Of a DNA stretch of 46,145 nucleotides, positions 22,040-30,600 are shown in pieces (within the stretch, counting starts at the first letter, position 1; every line of letters starts with the position of its first letter). The translations under genes were made by a program, and so were the position numbers. This stretch comes from a virus. The notes under the pieces are model-generated. The model did no database searches. It was not told the DNA's origin and was given only the letters and a program-made list of their open reading frames with translations. The stretch covers positions 1 to 46,145 of IMG/VR virus record IMGVR_UViG_3300025960_000006. One strand, given 5' to 3'.

Positions 22040-22073
22040 GGGGTCTGGTGTGATTCACACCGGACCCCTTTTC
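22040..22073 (+). terminator. Rho-independent terminator built around the palindrome
   Basis: GGGGTCTGGTGTGA and TCACACCGGACCCC form a stem whose core is the 13-bp palindrome, followed by TTTT. One G-U pair, otherwise complete. Confidence 0.75.
22048..22060. repeat. 13-bp palindrome copy 22
   Basis: Exact GTGTGATTCACAC at the heart of a terminator-like hairpin. Confidence 0.95.
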
Positions 22074-22086
22074 ATGGAGAGTAGAT

Positions 22087-22305
22087 ATGAACGAGAGTCA
22101 ACCGATGAAACGGCCTACCCAGATTGCGATTAGTCTGGGCGACCTGACAGCGCGTGGTGGCGGTTATCAGACTGTGTTCCGCTCTTCTTGGGAAGACAAG
22201 CAGGACGTAGACACGGCAGCGCAAAGGTTAAACATGTCGAGTGCACAGTTCATTCGCATGGTGGTGATTCAAGCGGCACGTAAAGTCTTGGCTGAAGTCG
22301 CATGA
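22087..22305 (+). CDS. Small protein, possible ribbon-helix-helix
   Basis: A 72-residue protein. The second half (DTAAQRLNMSSAQFIRMVVIQ) has the two-helix spacing of ribbon-helix-helix regulators, with a short beta-prone segment ahead. It is first after the terminator, with GGAG at 22076-22079, seven bases before the ATG. It is a candidate DNA-binding regulator of the phage. The family call is tentative. Confidence 0.62.
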   Translation: MNESQPMKRPTQIAISLGDLTARGGGYQTVFRSSWEDKQDVDTAAQRLNMSSAQFIRMVVIQAARKVLAEVA

Positions 22306-22589
22306 GTCAGAAGGTATTCGTTAAGACAGAGAAGTGCCTTGCGTGCGACTTGAAGCCAGGGGAATTGTTCATCAAGGAATTACCTGATCAGGAGTACTTT
22401 GGTCGGGAGTTGAACAGAGCACATGCCGCATTGGGCGTGTTGCTCCGTACGAATGTCGGGGCTCGAGATGCACCAGACAGGGAGGACATGGTTTACAGAG
22501 TTCATATCGTGATCATTGATCGTGATGATCCGTTACCTCCGAGGGTTGATCCACATAAGCCGCCAGGAGCTAAAGATGACAGACGTTGA
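22302..22589 (+). CDS. Small protein with CxxC, unknown function
   Basis: A 95-residue protein with CLAC near residues 12-15. Coupled to its upstream neighbour (ATGA) and overlapping the helicase start by 14 bases. No family was recognised. Confidence 0.7.
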   Translation: MSQKVFVKTEKCLACDLKPGELFIKELPDQEYFGRELNRAHAALGVLLRTNVGARDAPDREDMVYRVHIVIIDRDDPLPPRVDPHKPPGAKDDRR

Positions 22590-23784
22590 GTTTAGTCTGG
22601 AGCAGAGGAACGCCATTGATTTGTGTTGTGATACGCATACGACGATTGCCAGTGTTACAGGGGGTGCAGGTGTTGGGAAGACGCTAGTAATGGGGGAGGT
22701 CTATAATGAATTAGTAGACATGAAGAAGTCCGTCGCGCTGTGTGCTCCAACTGGACGCGCAGCGAAACGTATTGAGGAACTGACAGGGATCAAGGCACTG
22801 ACGGTACATAGGTTGTTATCGTTTCCAATGCCGTATGAGAACCAGGATAAAAAGCTTGACCCTCATTTGCCAAGAATGAATAAGGAGAACCCGCTGAAGC
22901 ATGACGTTGTGATTGTGGACGAGTCGTCTATGATTTCACCTAGTCTGTATAGGTTCTTGATTGATGCGTTGAAGAAGGGGGCAGTCATTAGATGGTTTGG
23001 GGATAACAATCAGCTGCCGCCGGTCGAGGAGGGAAAGCCACCGTTCCTGACACTGCTAAGGAAGCACCCAAAGGTGGAGCTGACGTATAACTATAGAAGT
23101 GGCGATGCTATTGTAAGCAATGCGCAGAGGATACTACGGGGGCAGTTACCGTTAAGGAATGAGCGGTTTGAGATTATCTATAGTGAGAACCCATTGATGA
23201 CGATGTTTGAGTTCGTGACAGAGCACTTCATGCAGGAGGATCATCAGATTATCATGCCCACACGGAAGGGCAAGGCTGGAACGCTTAGAGCTAATCCGTC
23301 TTTGCAGGTGAAATTCAATAGCAAGGGGCCAATGCTAAGGCTGGATAGGTTCGAGAAGAGTGAGGCGCCTTTGACGGTGAGGGCAGGGGATAAGTTCATA
23401 TGGATTAAGAACGATTATCATCTGAACCTATTCAATGGGGAGATTGGGTATATTGATTGGATTGATGCGGATGCGGGTGACCTTGGGATTGTGACGGGGG
23501 CGAGGTCGGAGCAGATACCGCCAAGGATCAAGTTCTATGATCCATTCGTAGGGACTGTGCTTAACTATGACCCGAGGAAGCAGATCGAGTTAGGGTATGC
23601 GATCACGACGCATAAGGCTCAAGGCTCGGAGTTCGATACAGTTGTGTACTGTATGAGTAGGAGTCAGATGTGGCTGTTGAATAAGCGGAACTTCTATACA
23701 GGGATCACGCGGGCGAAGAAGAACGTGATACTGATTACAGACAGGAAGGCAATGGGTCTAAGTATGAGACAGTATGATGTGTGA
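22576..23784 (+). CDS. RecD/TraA-like SF1 DNA helicase
   Basis: A 402-residue ATP-dependent helicase. Walker A GGAGVGKT is at residues 29-36, CAPTGRAAKRI follows as motif Ia, then VVIVDESSM (motif II), FGDNNQLPPV (motif III), GYAITTHKAQGSEFD (motif V) and YTGITRAKKNV (motif VI). It is shorter than RecD2 and lacks the long N-terminal part. It probably opens DNA for phage replication or recombination; no replicative DnaB-type helicase was seen. ATG 22576 has AGGAG upstream. It ends in GTG-TGA inside the palindrome. Confidence 0.9.
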   Translation: MTDVEFSLEQRNAIDLCCDTHTTIASVTGGAGVGKTLVMGEVYNELVDMKKSVALCAPTGRAAKRIEELTGIKALTVHRLLSFPMPYENQDKKLDPHLPRMNKENPLKHDVVIVDESSMISPSLYRFLIDALKKGAVIRWFGDNNQLPPVEEGKPPFLTLLRKHPKVELTYNYRSGDAIVSNAQRILRGQLPLRNERFEIIYSENPLMTMFEFVTEHFMQEDHQIIMPTRKGKAGTLRANPSLQVKFNSKGPMLRLDRFEKSEAPLTVRAGDKFIWIKNDYHLNLFNGEIGYIDWIDADAGDLGIVTGARSEQIPPRIKFYDPFVGTVLNYDPRKQIELGYAITTHKAQGSEFDTVVYCMSRSQMWLLNKRNFYTGITRAKKNVILITDRKAMGLSMRQYDV

Positions 23785-23791
23785 CTCACAC
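23779..23791. repeat. 13-bp palindrome copy 23
   Basis: Exact GTGTGACTCACAC; it supplies Val-stop to the helicase gene and is followed by GAGGAG and ATG 23806. Confidence 0.95.
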
Positions 23792-23805
23792 GAGGAGCCA
23801 AAGCC

Positions 23806-24054
23806 ATGACCGATATTGCTGAACAGTTACAAGGCGTGGCTGTCCATCTCGACAACCACAATAATGAGTGGGCTTCCCGTATCGCATTTGAAGCCGTTAA
23901 CGAGATCGAGTGGCTGCGGGCGCTCTTGCGCGAGCCCACGCCGGAAATGCTAGACGCAGCCGAGCAATACAATCGCGAACACATTACGGGCGAGTGGTCC
24001 TTTGCGGACTGCTACCGCGCCATGACGCGCCGCGCACTGGAGCCAAAGCCGTGA
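23806..24054 (+). CDS. Small early protein, unknown function
   Basis: An 82-residue acidic helical protein (residues about 50-78 PEMLDAAEQYNREH...). It has a good GAGGAG Shine-Dalgarno. No family was recognised. It is followed by a hairpin that separates it from the PEP-CTERM gene. Confidence 0.72.
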   Translation: MTDIAEQLQGVAVHLDNHNNEWASRIAFEAVNEIEWLRALLREPTPEMLDAAEQYNREHITGEWSFADCYRAMTRRALEPKP

Positions 24055-24057
24055 GTT

Positions 24058-24091
24058 CAGCGCAGTGGGCATCGTGGTGCCCATCACGCTG
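24058..24091 (+). terminator. Hairpin between early gene and PEP-CTERM gene
   Basis: CAGCG and CGCTG flank TGGGCA and TGCCCA with a small loop. It is a strong stem without a T run, possibly a Rho-dependent or partial terminator. Confidence 0.45.
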
Positions 24092-24117
24092 CACCCCCGC
24101 AGCAAATGGAGAAGAAG

Positions 24118-24669
24118 ATGAAGAAGCTACTACTCGGAACGGCGCTGTTCATCGCTGGAATGGCGTCTGCGAATGCGGCAGTAGTTGCCAACCTTGGAGT
24201 GAACCCAACTTCGAGGACGGGTGACTTCGCGAGTGGCACTGTCGGTGTGAATGCTACTGGAGCAGGGGCCTTCACCGATCAGGTTGTATTCAGTCTGCAA
24301 GGTGGTCCCCAGTTCCTCACCATCTCTAGCGCGACCAATGTCTATCCGGCCACGACAGACTTCATCACTAACTTTACCGCTCAAGGCTTCCGTATTGTTG
24401 GAGGCATTGGTGGTGGAGATGATGTCCCAGTGACACCTGTGCTGGCGGCTACGTCGTGTCCTACGCAGTCAAACTGTCAGGGCTTTGCTGGGAGTGCGTT
24501 ACTTGCTGCCGGTAACTACTACCTGCAGCTGTCCGGCATTGGTGGTGGTACGAGTGGCTATGGTGGTAACCTCGCAGTGACACAGGTACCGATCCCAGGA
24601 GCACTGGCCATGTTTGGACTTGGGCTGGCTGGTCTTGGTCTGCTCAGCCGTCGTCGTAAAGTAGCGTAA
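24118..24669 (+). CDS. Exported PEP-CTERM-type protein
   Basis: A 183-residue protein with a Sec signal peptide (residues 1-20, cleavage after SANA), a Gly/Thr-rich beta-like mature region containing one Cys pair (ATSCPTQSNCQ), and a C-terminal sorting tail. The tail is VPIPGA, then a hydrophobic helix, then SRRRK at the very end. This three-part tail is the PEP-CTERM/VPxPA signal cut by exosortases, which places proteins in the biofilm matrix or on the surface. Such a protein is unexpected in a lytic-looking phage. I chose ATG 24118 (GGAGAAG upstream) rather than the in-frame ATG at 24106. Hairpins on both sides make it look like an acquired cargo gene. Confidence 0.82.
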   Translation: MKKLLLGTALFIAGMASANAAVVANLGVNPTSRTGDFASGTVGVNATGAGAFTDQVVFSLQGGPQFLTISSATNVYPATTDFITNFTAQGFRIVGGIGGGDDVPVTPVLAATSCPTQSNCQGFAGSALLAAGNYYLQLSGIGGGTSGYGGNLAVTQVPIPGALAMFGLGLAGLGLLSRRRKVA

Positions 24670-24719
24670 TCGAACACGTCCGCTGGTGGTTGCATAGTCC
24701 TCGTGGCCAGTGGACGTTA

Positions 24720-24753
24720 GGCCCGACACCTTACTGCCGTTCGGTGTCGGGCC
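24720..24753 (+). terminator. Hairpin terminator after PEP-CTERM gene
   Basis: GGCCCGACACC and GGTGTCGGGCC are perfect 11-base arms with a 12-base loop, 51 bases after the stop. No T run follows. Confidence 0.6.
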
Positions 24754-24760
24754 GCCCTCA

Positions 24761-24773
24761 GTGTGACTCACAC
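24761..24773. repeat. 13-bp palindrome copy 24
   Basis: Exact GTGTGACTCACAC, nine bases before the polymerase ATG. Confidence 0.95.
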
Positions 24774-24782
24774 TTGCTAGGA

Positions 24783-27278
24783 ATGATCATGGATAGAACA
24801 ACACTCAAACTGGACTTTCAAGATCTTGCGGCGCAGCTGATGCTAGAGACAGAGGTGTTCTCAGATGGACCAACAACGTGCAACGTTGCGATTGTCGGCG
24901 AGGGACCGGGAGAAACTGAGCTTCGCCATCCTCAGAGACTTCCTTTCGTTGGTGGAGCGGGCAACCTTCTATGGGACAGTCTCCGATCCTTTGGCCTCAA
25001 TCGAACAAACGTTTATACTACTAACGTCGTTAAAAGACAGATCAGCCTCTCGAGAAAAGGAAACGAACGACACATTGTTCACCGTGACGAATTGGATAAA
25101 TGGATCGGAATGCTTAGGTGGGAACTTGAGCAGCTCCCAAATATCAACACTATCTTTGCGATGGGAAACTATGCTCTCGAGGCTGTTTACGGGGCCTCAG
25201 GAGTTACCAACTGGAGGGGCTCTGTTATTAACGCAACGCTGCCTAATGGTAGGAGAGGGCGAATTGTGTGCGCGTATAACCCTGCCTATGCTATCCGTGA
25301 GCTTAAGTTTGAGCCGGTGTTTCGAATGGACTGCAAAAAACTGGACCTTGTCGCTCGAAACGTCTTCAAAGAGCACAAGGTGGACGCCATCATCAACCCC
25401 ACGTTCAGGGAATCCATGGCATTCATCCGAGACTTGGAGAGATCAGAGAGACCAGTGAGCTTCGATATCGAGACGATGAACACAACGGAGACAGTGTGTT
25501 ATGGCCTATCGAATAACGCGCATAAAGCTATATGTATCAACCTCCGTGACAAGGACTGGAACCGCTTCACTGTACCAGAGGAGCGTAGTCTTCTACTGGC
25601 CTTGCAAAGACTGTGTGACTCACACAGAATTGTGGCACAAAACGGGTCGTTCGATACGTATCATGAGTGGCTTCGCAATGGCCTACGGATCAGGATTTGG
25701 TTCGACACGCTACTTGCACATCATACTCTCTACCCCCAGCTTCCTCACAGCTTGGCGTTCTTGGTTTCACAGTATACTACCCACCCGTTTTACAAGGACG
25801 AGGGAAGGCGATGGAAAGAAGGAGGCGACGTTGATAGTTATTGGATTTATAACTGTACCGACGCCGCGACGACATACGCCTGTTATGAAGGACTCGCCAA
25901 AGAACTTAAAGCTCAGGGACAGGAAAAGTTCTTCTTCGACCACGTGATGCGTGCACAGCCACATCTGGTCGAGGCGGCTGTGCATGGGGTGCAGGTAGAT
26001 ATGAGTGTGAGGGACGTCATTGCGGATCAGGTGAATAGAGATGTGGACGAGTACAAGGCTGAGTTTCATAGACATGTGCAGGAGTTGACGGGAGAGCCTG
26101 ACTACTATCCGAACCCAGGGTCGTGGCAGCAGCTACAGGACTTGTTCTTTAACAGGCTGAAGCTGAAGGGTAAAGGTACGAGTACAGACGAGGCGAATAG
26201 AGAGAACATTATGAAGGACTCTAGCACGCCTCCGCAGGCTAGGGAGATGATCAGTGCGCTGACACGGTGGAAGAAAGAAGACAAGTTCCGTGGCACATAC
26301 GTGGAGTCTAGGGTTTCTCCGGATGGCCGGTTTCGATGTGAGTACAAACAATATGGGGTTGCTCGCGCCCCAGGCCGGTTATCCAGTGCGGCGCTTATAT
26401 ATGGAGAAGGCGGAAATATGCAGAACCAACCCATGCGTGCGAGGAGCATGTATGTTGCTGATCCTGGCTGTGTCCTGCTGTATTTTGATTTGGCCCAAGC
26501 CGAAGCGCGTGTTGTCGCGTACCGTGCTAATATCCCAAAGTGGAAAGATCAGTTCGAACAGGCTCGAATTGATGGTAAGTACGACTGTCATCGAGCCCTA
26601 GCATCAGAAATGTTTAAGGTGGAGTATGATAATGTCCCAACCAAAGACTGGAACGCCGACGGGAGTCCGACTATACGCTACGTTGCGAAAAGATGCCGTC
26701 ATGGTCTTAACTATCGCATGGAAAAGTGGAAACTTGCAGAAGTCACTGATCTACCGTTCCACCAAGCCTCTCGTGCCTGGTCAGTCTATCACGCTATCAC
26801 GCCTGAACTTCGCGCGTGGTGGGGTGCGGAAGAAAAGCAGTTCAAGCTAACGCGCGAGATTTACAATGGTATGGGCCGTAGGTTTAAGGTGATCCAGCGT
26901 ATCGATGACGATGTTCTTGATAGTATCATTGCTTTCTATCCACAGTCCACGATCGGAGATAAGGTTACGCGCGTTTGGTATATGTGTGAGGAGGACGACG
27001 CTTGGCCCGATAGGATGTACGCTCGTATCGCCATAGATGTGCATGACAACCTCGTACCTATCGCGCACCCACGATATGCTAAGACGTGTCTTAGGATAAT
27101 GAAGAAGCATGCCGAGTCCCCTATTATGGTTCAAGATGTGTACAAGAACAAGCCGGAACCATTGATAGTTCCGGCAGAGTTGAAGATGTCATACCCAACC
27201 TTGTGGGATGGTGAAGCGTTTGTCGAAGACCCTCAGGGTCTACACAGGTGGAGTCACATGAGAGAGGTTCACCTGTGA
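24783..27278 (+). CDS. DNA polymerase I with N-terminal uracil-DNA-glycosylase-like domain
   Basis: An 831-residue three-part protein. Residues about 30-200 match family 4/5-type uracil-DNA glycosylases (GEGPGETE at 39-46, PFVGGAG at 54-60), but the second active-site motif reads YNPAY with Asn166 where family 4 has His. A 3'-5' exonuclease follows (Asp228/Glu230 in FDIET, Asp291 in NGSFD, Asp360 in YNCTDA). The family A polymerase has motif A Asp569 (YFDLAQAEAR), motif B Arg632/Lys636 and motif C VHDNL at 753-757, where the usual HDE Glu is Asn756. It is the replicative polymerase. The start at ATG 24783 follows the palindrome. Contains a palindrome copy encoding CDSH. Confidence 0.9.
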   Translation: MIMDRTTLKLDFQDLAAQLMLETEVFSDGPTTCNVAIVGEGPGETELRHPQRLPFVGGAGNLLWDSLRSFGLNRTNVYTTNVVKRQISLSRKGNERHIVHRDELDKWIGMLRWELEQLPNINTIFAMGNYALEAVYGASGVTNWRGSVINATLPNGRRGRIVCAYNPAYAIRELKFEPVFRMDCKKLDLVARNVFKEHKVDAIINPTFRESMAFIRDLERSERPVSFDIETMNTTETVCYGLSNNAHKAICINLRDKDWNRFTVPEERSLLLALQRLCDSHRIVAQNGSFDTYHEWLRNGLRIRIWFDTLLAHHTLYPQLPHSLAFLVSQYTTHPFYKDEGRRWKEGGDVDSYWIYNCTDAATTYACYEGLAKELKAQGQEKFFFDHVMRAQPHLVEAAVHGVQVDMSVRDVIADQVNRDVDEYKAEFHRHVQELTGEPDYYPNPGSWQQLQDLFFNRLKLKGKGTSTDEANRENIMKDSSTPPQAREMISALTRWKKEDKFRGTYVESRVSPDGRFRCEYKQYGVARAPGRLSSAALIYGEGGNMQNQPMRARSMYVADPGCVLLYFDLAQAEARVVAYRANIPKWKDQFEQARIDGKYDCHRALASEMFKVEYDNVPTKDWNADGSPTIRYVAKRCRHGLNYRMEKWKLAEVTDLPFHQASRAWSVYHAITPELRAWWGAEEKQFKLTREIYNGMGRRFKVIQRIDDDVLDSIIAFYPQSTIGDKVTRVWYMCEEDDAWPDRMYARIAIDVHDNLVPIAHPRYAKTCLRIMKKHAESPIMVQDVYKNKPEPLIVPAELKMSYPTLWDGEAFVEDPQGLHRWSHMREVHL
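25613..25625. repeat. 13-bp palindrome copy 25 (inside polymerase gene)
   Basis: Exact GTGTGACTCACAC, read as Cys-Asp-Ser-His. Confidence 0.95.
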
Positions 27279-27439
27279 AAACTGAACACGTAGAGCCTCA
27301 TCAGCTTGGCTGGCTTCGGCGTCCTGAACTCGATTATGATAAGGTCGAAGTTTGGGAGCGCCCCGACGGAAAGCTGTTTGCACACAGGGTAGGCACGCGG
27401 CTTTACTTTGTTGTATATAAAGGTCCGGTCGATGAGTGA
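27275..27439 (+). CDS. Small protein after the polymerase
   Basis: A 54-residue protein starting at GTG 27275 in a GTGA overlap with the polymerase stop, with AGAGAGG upstream. Beta-rich, aromatic (GTRLYFVVYKG). Another in-frame GTG at 27248 is possible. No family was recognised. Confidence 0.65.
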   Translation: MKTEHVEPHQLGWLRRPELDYDKVEVWERPDGKLFAHRVGTRLYFVVYKGPVDE

Positions 27440-27641
27440 GCTGACGCCTATGATTAGGGCGTTCCTGTTCGAGGCAGGAACGCAAGGCCGGACGCAGAGA
27501 GAGGTCTTCAAGCGGTTCCAGTACATTCCTCAGGAAGAGTTGTTAACGGAGCTGCACGCGCTTTGGTCTGAAGAGCGCGTGCAGCGGTTCTCGGTCAAGA
27601 AGACTTTCGTGTGGCGTGCCACAGATAAATTTAACGTGTGA
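27432..27641 (+). CDS. Small winged-helix-like protein, last early gene
   Basis: A 69-residue protein. The segment GRTQREVFKRFQYIPQEELL followed by LWSEERVQRFSVKKTFVWRAT has the helix and beta-wing spacing of a winged helix, so it may bind DNA and could regulate early or late expression. It overlaps the previous gene by eight bases and ends in GTG-TGA within the palindrome at the convergent junction. Confidence 0.65.
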   Translation: MSELTPMIRAFLFEAGTQGRTQREVFKRFQYIPQEELLTELHALWSEERVQRFSVKKTFVWRATDKFNV

Positions 27642-27648
27642 CTCACAC
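27636..27648. repeat. 13-bp palindrome copy 26, convergent junction
   Basis: Exact GTGTGACTCACAC. It supplies GTG-TGA to the plus-strand gene, and its other end is the G of TAG for the minus-strand gene, so one element ends both arms. Confidence 0.95.
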
Positions 27649-30600
27649 TACATCAAGTCAGGGTACATGAACGGTGACGGCTCGGATGGTTGATCGAACG
27701 GTTTAAGGTCTTTTAGCCTGATCTCCTTGCCGTACTTTGCAGACATAGCAGTCTCGACGGCTCGTCGAACGTAGTTGATAACTCTGAGGGCCTCGAACTG
27801 CTTCTTCCTATAGAAGTTCACGACTTGTTGCCGATCGGTGGTGTCGATGCCGGACTGCTCAAGTTCCTCCTTGGCGTCAGGTTCCATTTCACGCTGCCAC
27901 CGATCATAGGTACCATGGTTTACGTCTTTAAGGCGTTCGAGTTTCTGTGTGGCTGTTCCATAGTTTCGCCACAGAGATTTGAAGCCTATGCCCCCTTGGT
28001 CCATACCTTTGACCATGTTAGGGCTTTCCTTCATGTATCGGTTATAGAACTCTTGCATATACTCGTTGTAGAGGGGATTGATTGGCATGCCTTGTTGTAA
28101 GCCAGGATTGCCTGGACTGAGCTGTTGGAGTCCGTACTGTTCCTGCGCAGCTATACCACCACCAGTACTCGCAGGCTTAACGCCGATCCGTCCCTCGTTG
28201 ACTGTCCATTTCTTGAAGAACCGTGAGAGGTCGTTGAACTCCTTCTGGTGTTCGAACACTTCCTTTGATAGGTCGGTGACGTTCGACACGTCAGGTAACG
28301 TGCCAATGAGGTCACGGAGGATCGGTGTCTTCCTAATGTTGATGTCTCTAGCCTGCTTCATACCGTTGTTCACAGCATTCCACCAACCACCCTCTGACTG
28401 TGTTGCTGCTGCATAGAAACCACCGAGTGACTCGGCCACACCGCCGAACATTGCGCGGGTGGCCAGTTCGAGGCTGGTAGGTAACCCGCCATTCTGATTG
28501 AATGGGTCACCCTTTACTGGATAAGCAACACCGCCGAACATACCCTGCGGACCTCGTATACCGTACGCCCCGAATGCTGTGTTGACGATTGGTGGCATTG
28601 GAGGAATGACCGCAGTGTCAAGGAACATGTGCGCGGCAATCCACAGGTCTTCGTTCAGTGGGCGTCTTGCTGTTACGTTGTCGGGCATGCCTAGTAGGAA
28701 GTGACTGGGGTCATCCTTTGGTATGCCGCTGCCAAGCATGTGGTGCCATGCAATTTCAGCAGCGCGTTTGAATGGGTTGAGTTCGTGGAAGAACGTAATC
28801 TCCATAGACTTTTCGACAGGCTGGCCTGGAAGTGGAACGGCGAAGTTCATCTGTCGATTGAACGCGCTTCGACCATTCAAAATCCAGTCGACATAGCTAC
28901 GTCCGTTAGGATCACCGCCCTGAGCGTCAAGGGCCTTGGCGTAGTAAAGTAGCCCAACCGCAGGAGCCATGGCATAGAGCGCAGTGCTTCGTGTGAATCG
29001 CACAGGGTCATGGAGGAAGGCTTCGCCGATACGCTTAGCGCCTTGCAGTGTAGGGTTCCACCACGGAATTGCGTTCTTGCCTATGTTCTCAGCGGTCCAG
29101 CCATAACCTTTGACTAGTGTATGTGCAATCCTTTGAGTCATCGATCCATCAGTTTCGAATCGAATGGGTCGTTTGTTGCTGTCCCGACCAACGTAGTACT
29201 CGCCACCAACTCGAGGGTCACCTGTCAGACGGCGAGCACGCAGGGCTAGGTCGGGAGCCGACTCGGTCCCTAGGTTTCGTTTGACAAAGTTGAAGGCTGG
29301 TCCATTATGGATCGACTCGATAGATGCTTTCCAGGCATTCCAGAAGTGCTGCGCTCCACGAACCGTGTTGCTCGCCGCTGCATTAGCGTCGAACCACTTA
29401 GTAACGTCTTCTAGCCCCTTAGCGCGCGCTTGCTGTTCGAGGACACTGCCGCGATGGGAGCCTGCTGCCTTGAGCTGGGCGTACACGCTTTCGTCGTAGA
29501 CAACGGCAAGGCGCTTCGATAGTCCATCCATCCAGCCCTTACCATAGATTTCACCAAGCATTCCTGCACTACCGTTCTCGAGGCCGCGCGAAATCGATTT
29601 AGCGATCTGAGGGATCAGTTGCTGAGGAATGGCAAGCAATGTTCCGACGGCCGTCGGTGCCTTGAAGCCTTGTTCTGTAGTGAACTTGGCAATCCAGTAT
29701 GAACGGATCGCGCTGGTGACGGCGAAGTTAGGCGCGAGTACGCCAGTAGTCGTACTCTCCAACATGCGCTTGGTCGAATGAAGGGCGTTCCCTCCCCATC
29801 CAGTGATTGTGGTATGGTCAAGGCGCAGTACGTCGGCTAGGAAAGGATCGGTCGTGTAGTATTCTGTTTGACCTCGACGTTTAAACGATACGACGTTCTG
29901 CTTCCAAGAGGGGTTCTCGGCTAGTTGCTCCTTGGTCACTTCCACGAATGAGTCGGGATTGCGCTTGCGCATTGCGTCGACGTATCGACCGACAGCCTCG
30001 TTGTCAAGGCGCTCCTTGATAAGTCCGCGTGCCATGTCTGCCTGCGACTCAATGGCATTGGCTCCCGTCTCTTTTCCACGAAGGTTTCCGAGAGCGTTCG
30101 GGCGTGAGCTGTTTAGGAAGGCTTGACTGCCGTCATCCATGGCAGGTTTATTTGGGTCGAGATGCTTCTTCGGAACGGTACCGTATTCGCCGCTAGCTTG
30201 AAAATCGCGGATGGCTTTGTTCCATCCTTGGTTGGCTTTTAGCATATCTCTGAGGCCAGGATCAGCACGCTCCAAGTCTGAGATTGCTTTGGTTACGTCG
30301 TCGATAGTCTGGCCTTCAAGCGTCGGCGGTCCTGCCTTAGGAGTCTTTCCCTCAGCAACCTCGTACTTGCGCATCTGAGACATGAGCGTGAGTTCGTCTG
30401 CTCGGTCCCACAGCTTAAGATAGGTATCTGACTGGGCCGTTGACTGCCTTGCCATATCGTTCAAGGCAACTGGCGCATTGAACCGGAATGATGGCGTTTC
30501 CATCCTGGCGGTTTCAACAGCGCTATCTGCAAGGGCACGCCCCCCTTGCCGAGTCGTGATGCGGAAGTTCTTATCGAGGCTATCGACTACCTCTTCTGGG

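Noticed and set aside
24690-24782. N-terminal extension of the polymerase starting at 24690
   Set aside because: This frame reads through a strong hairpin and the palindrome; ATG 24783 lies at the usual distance after the element.
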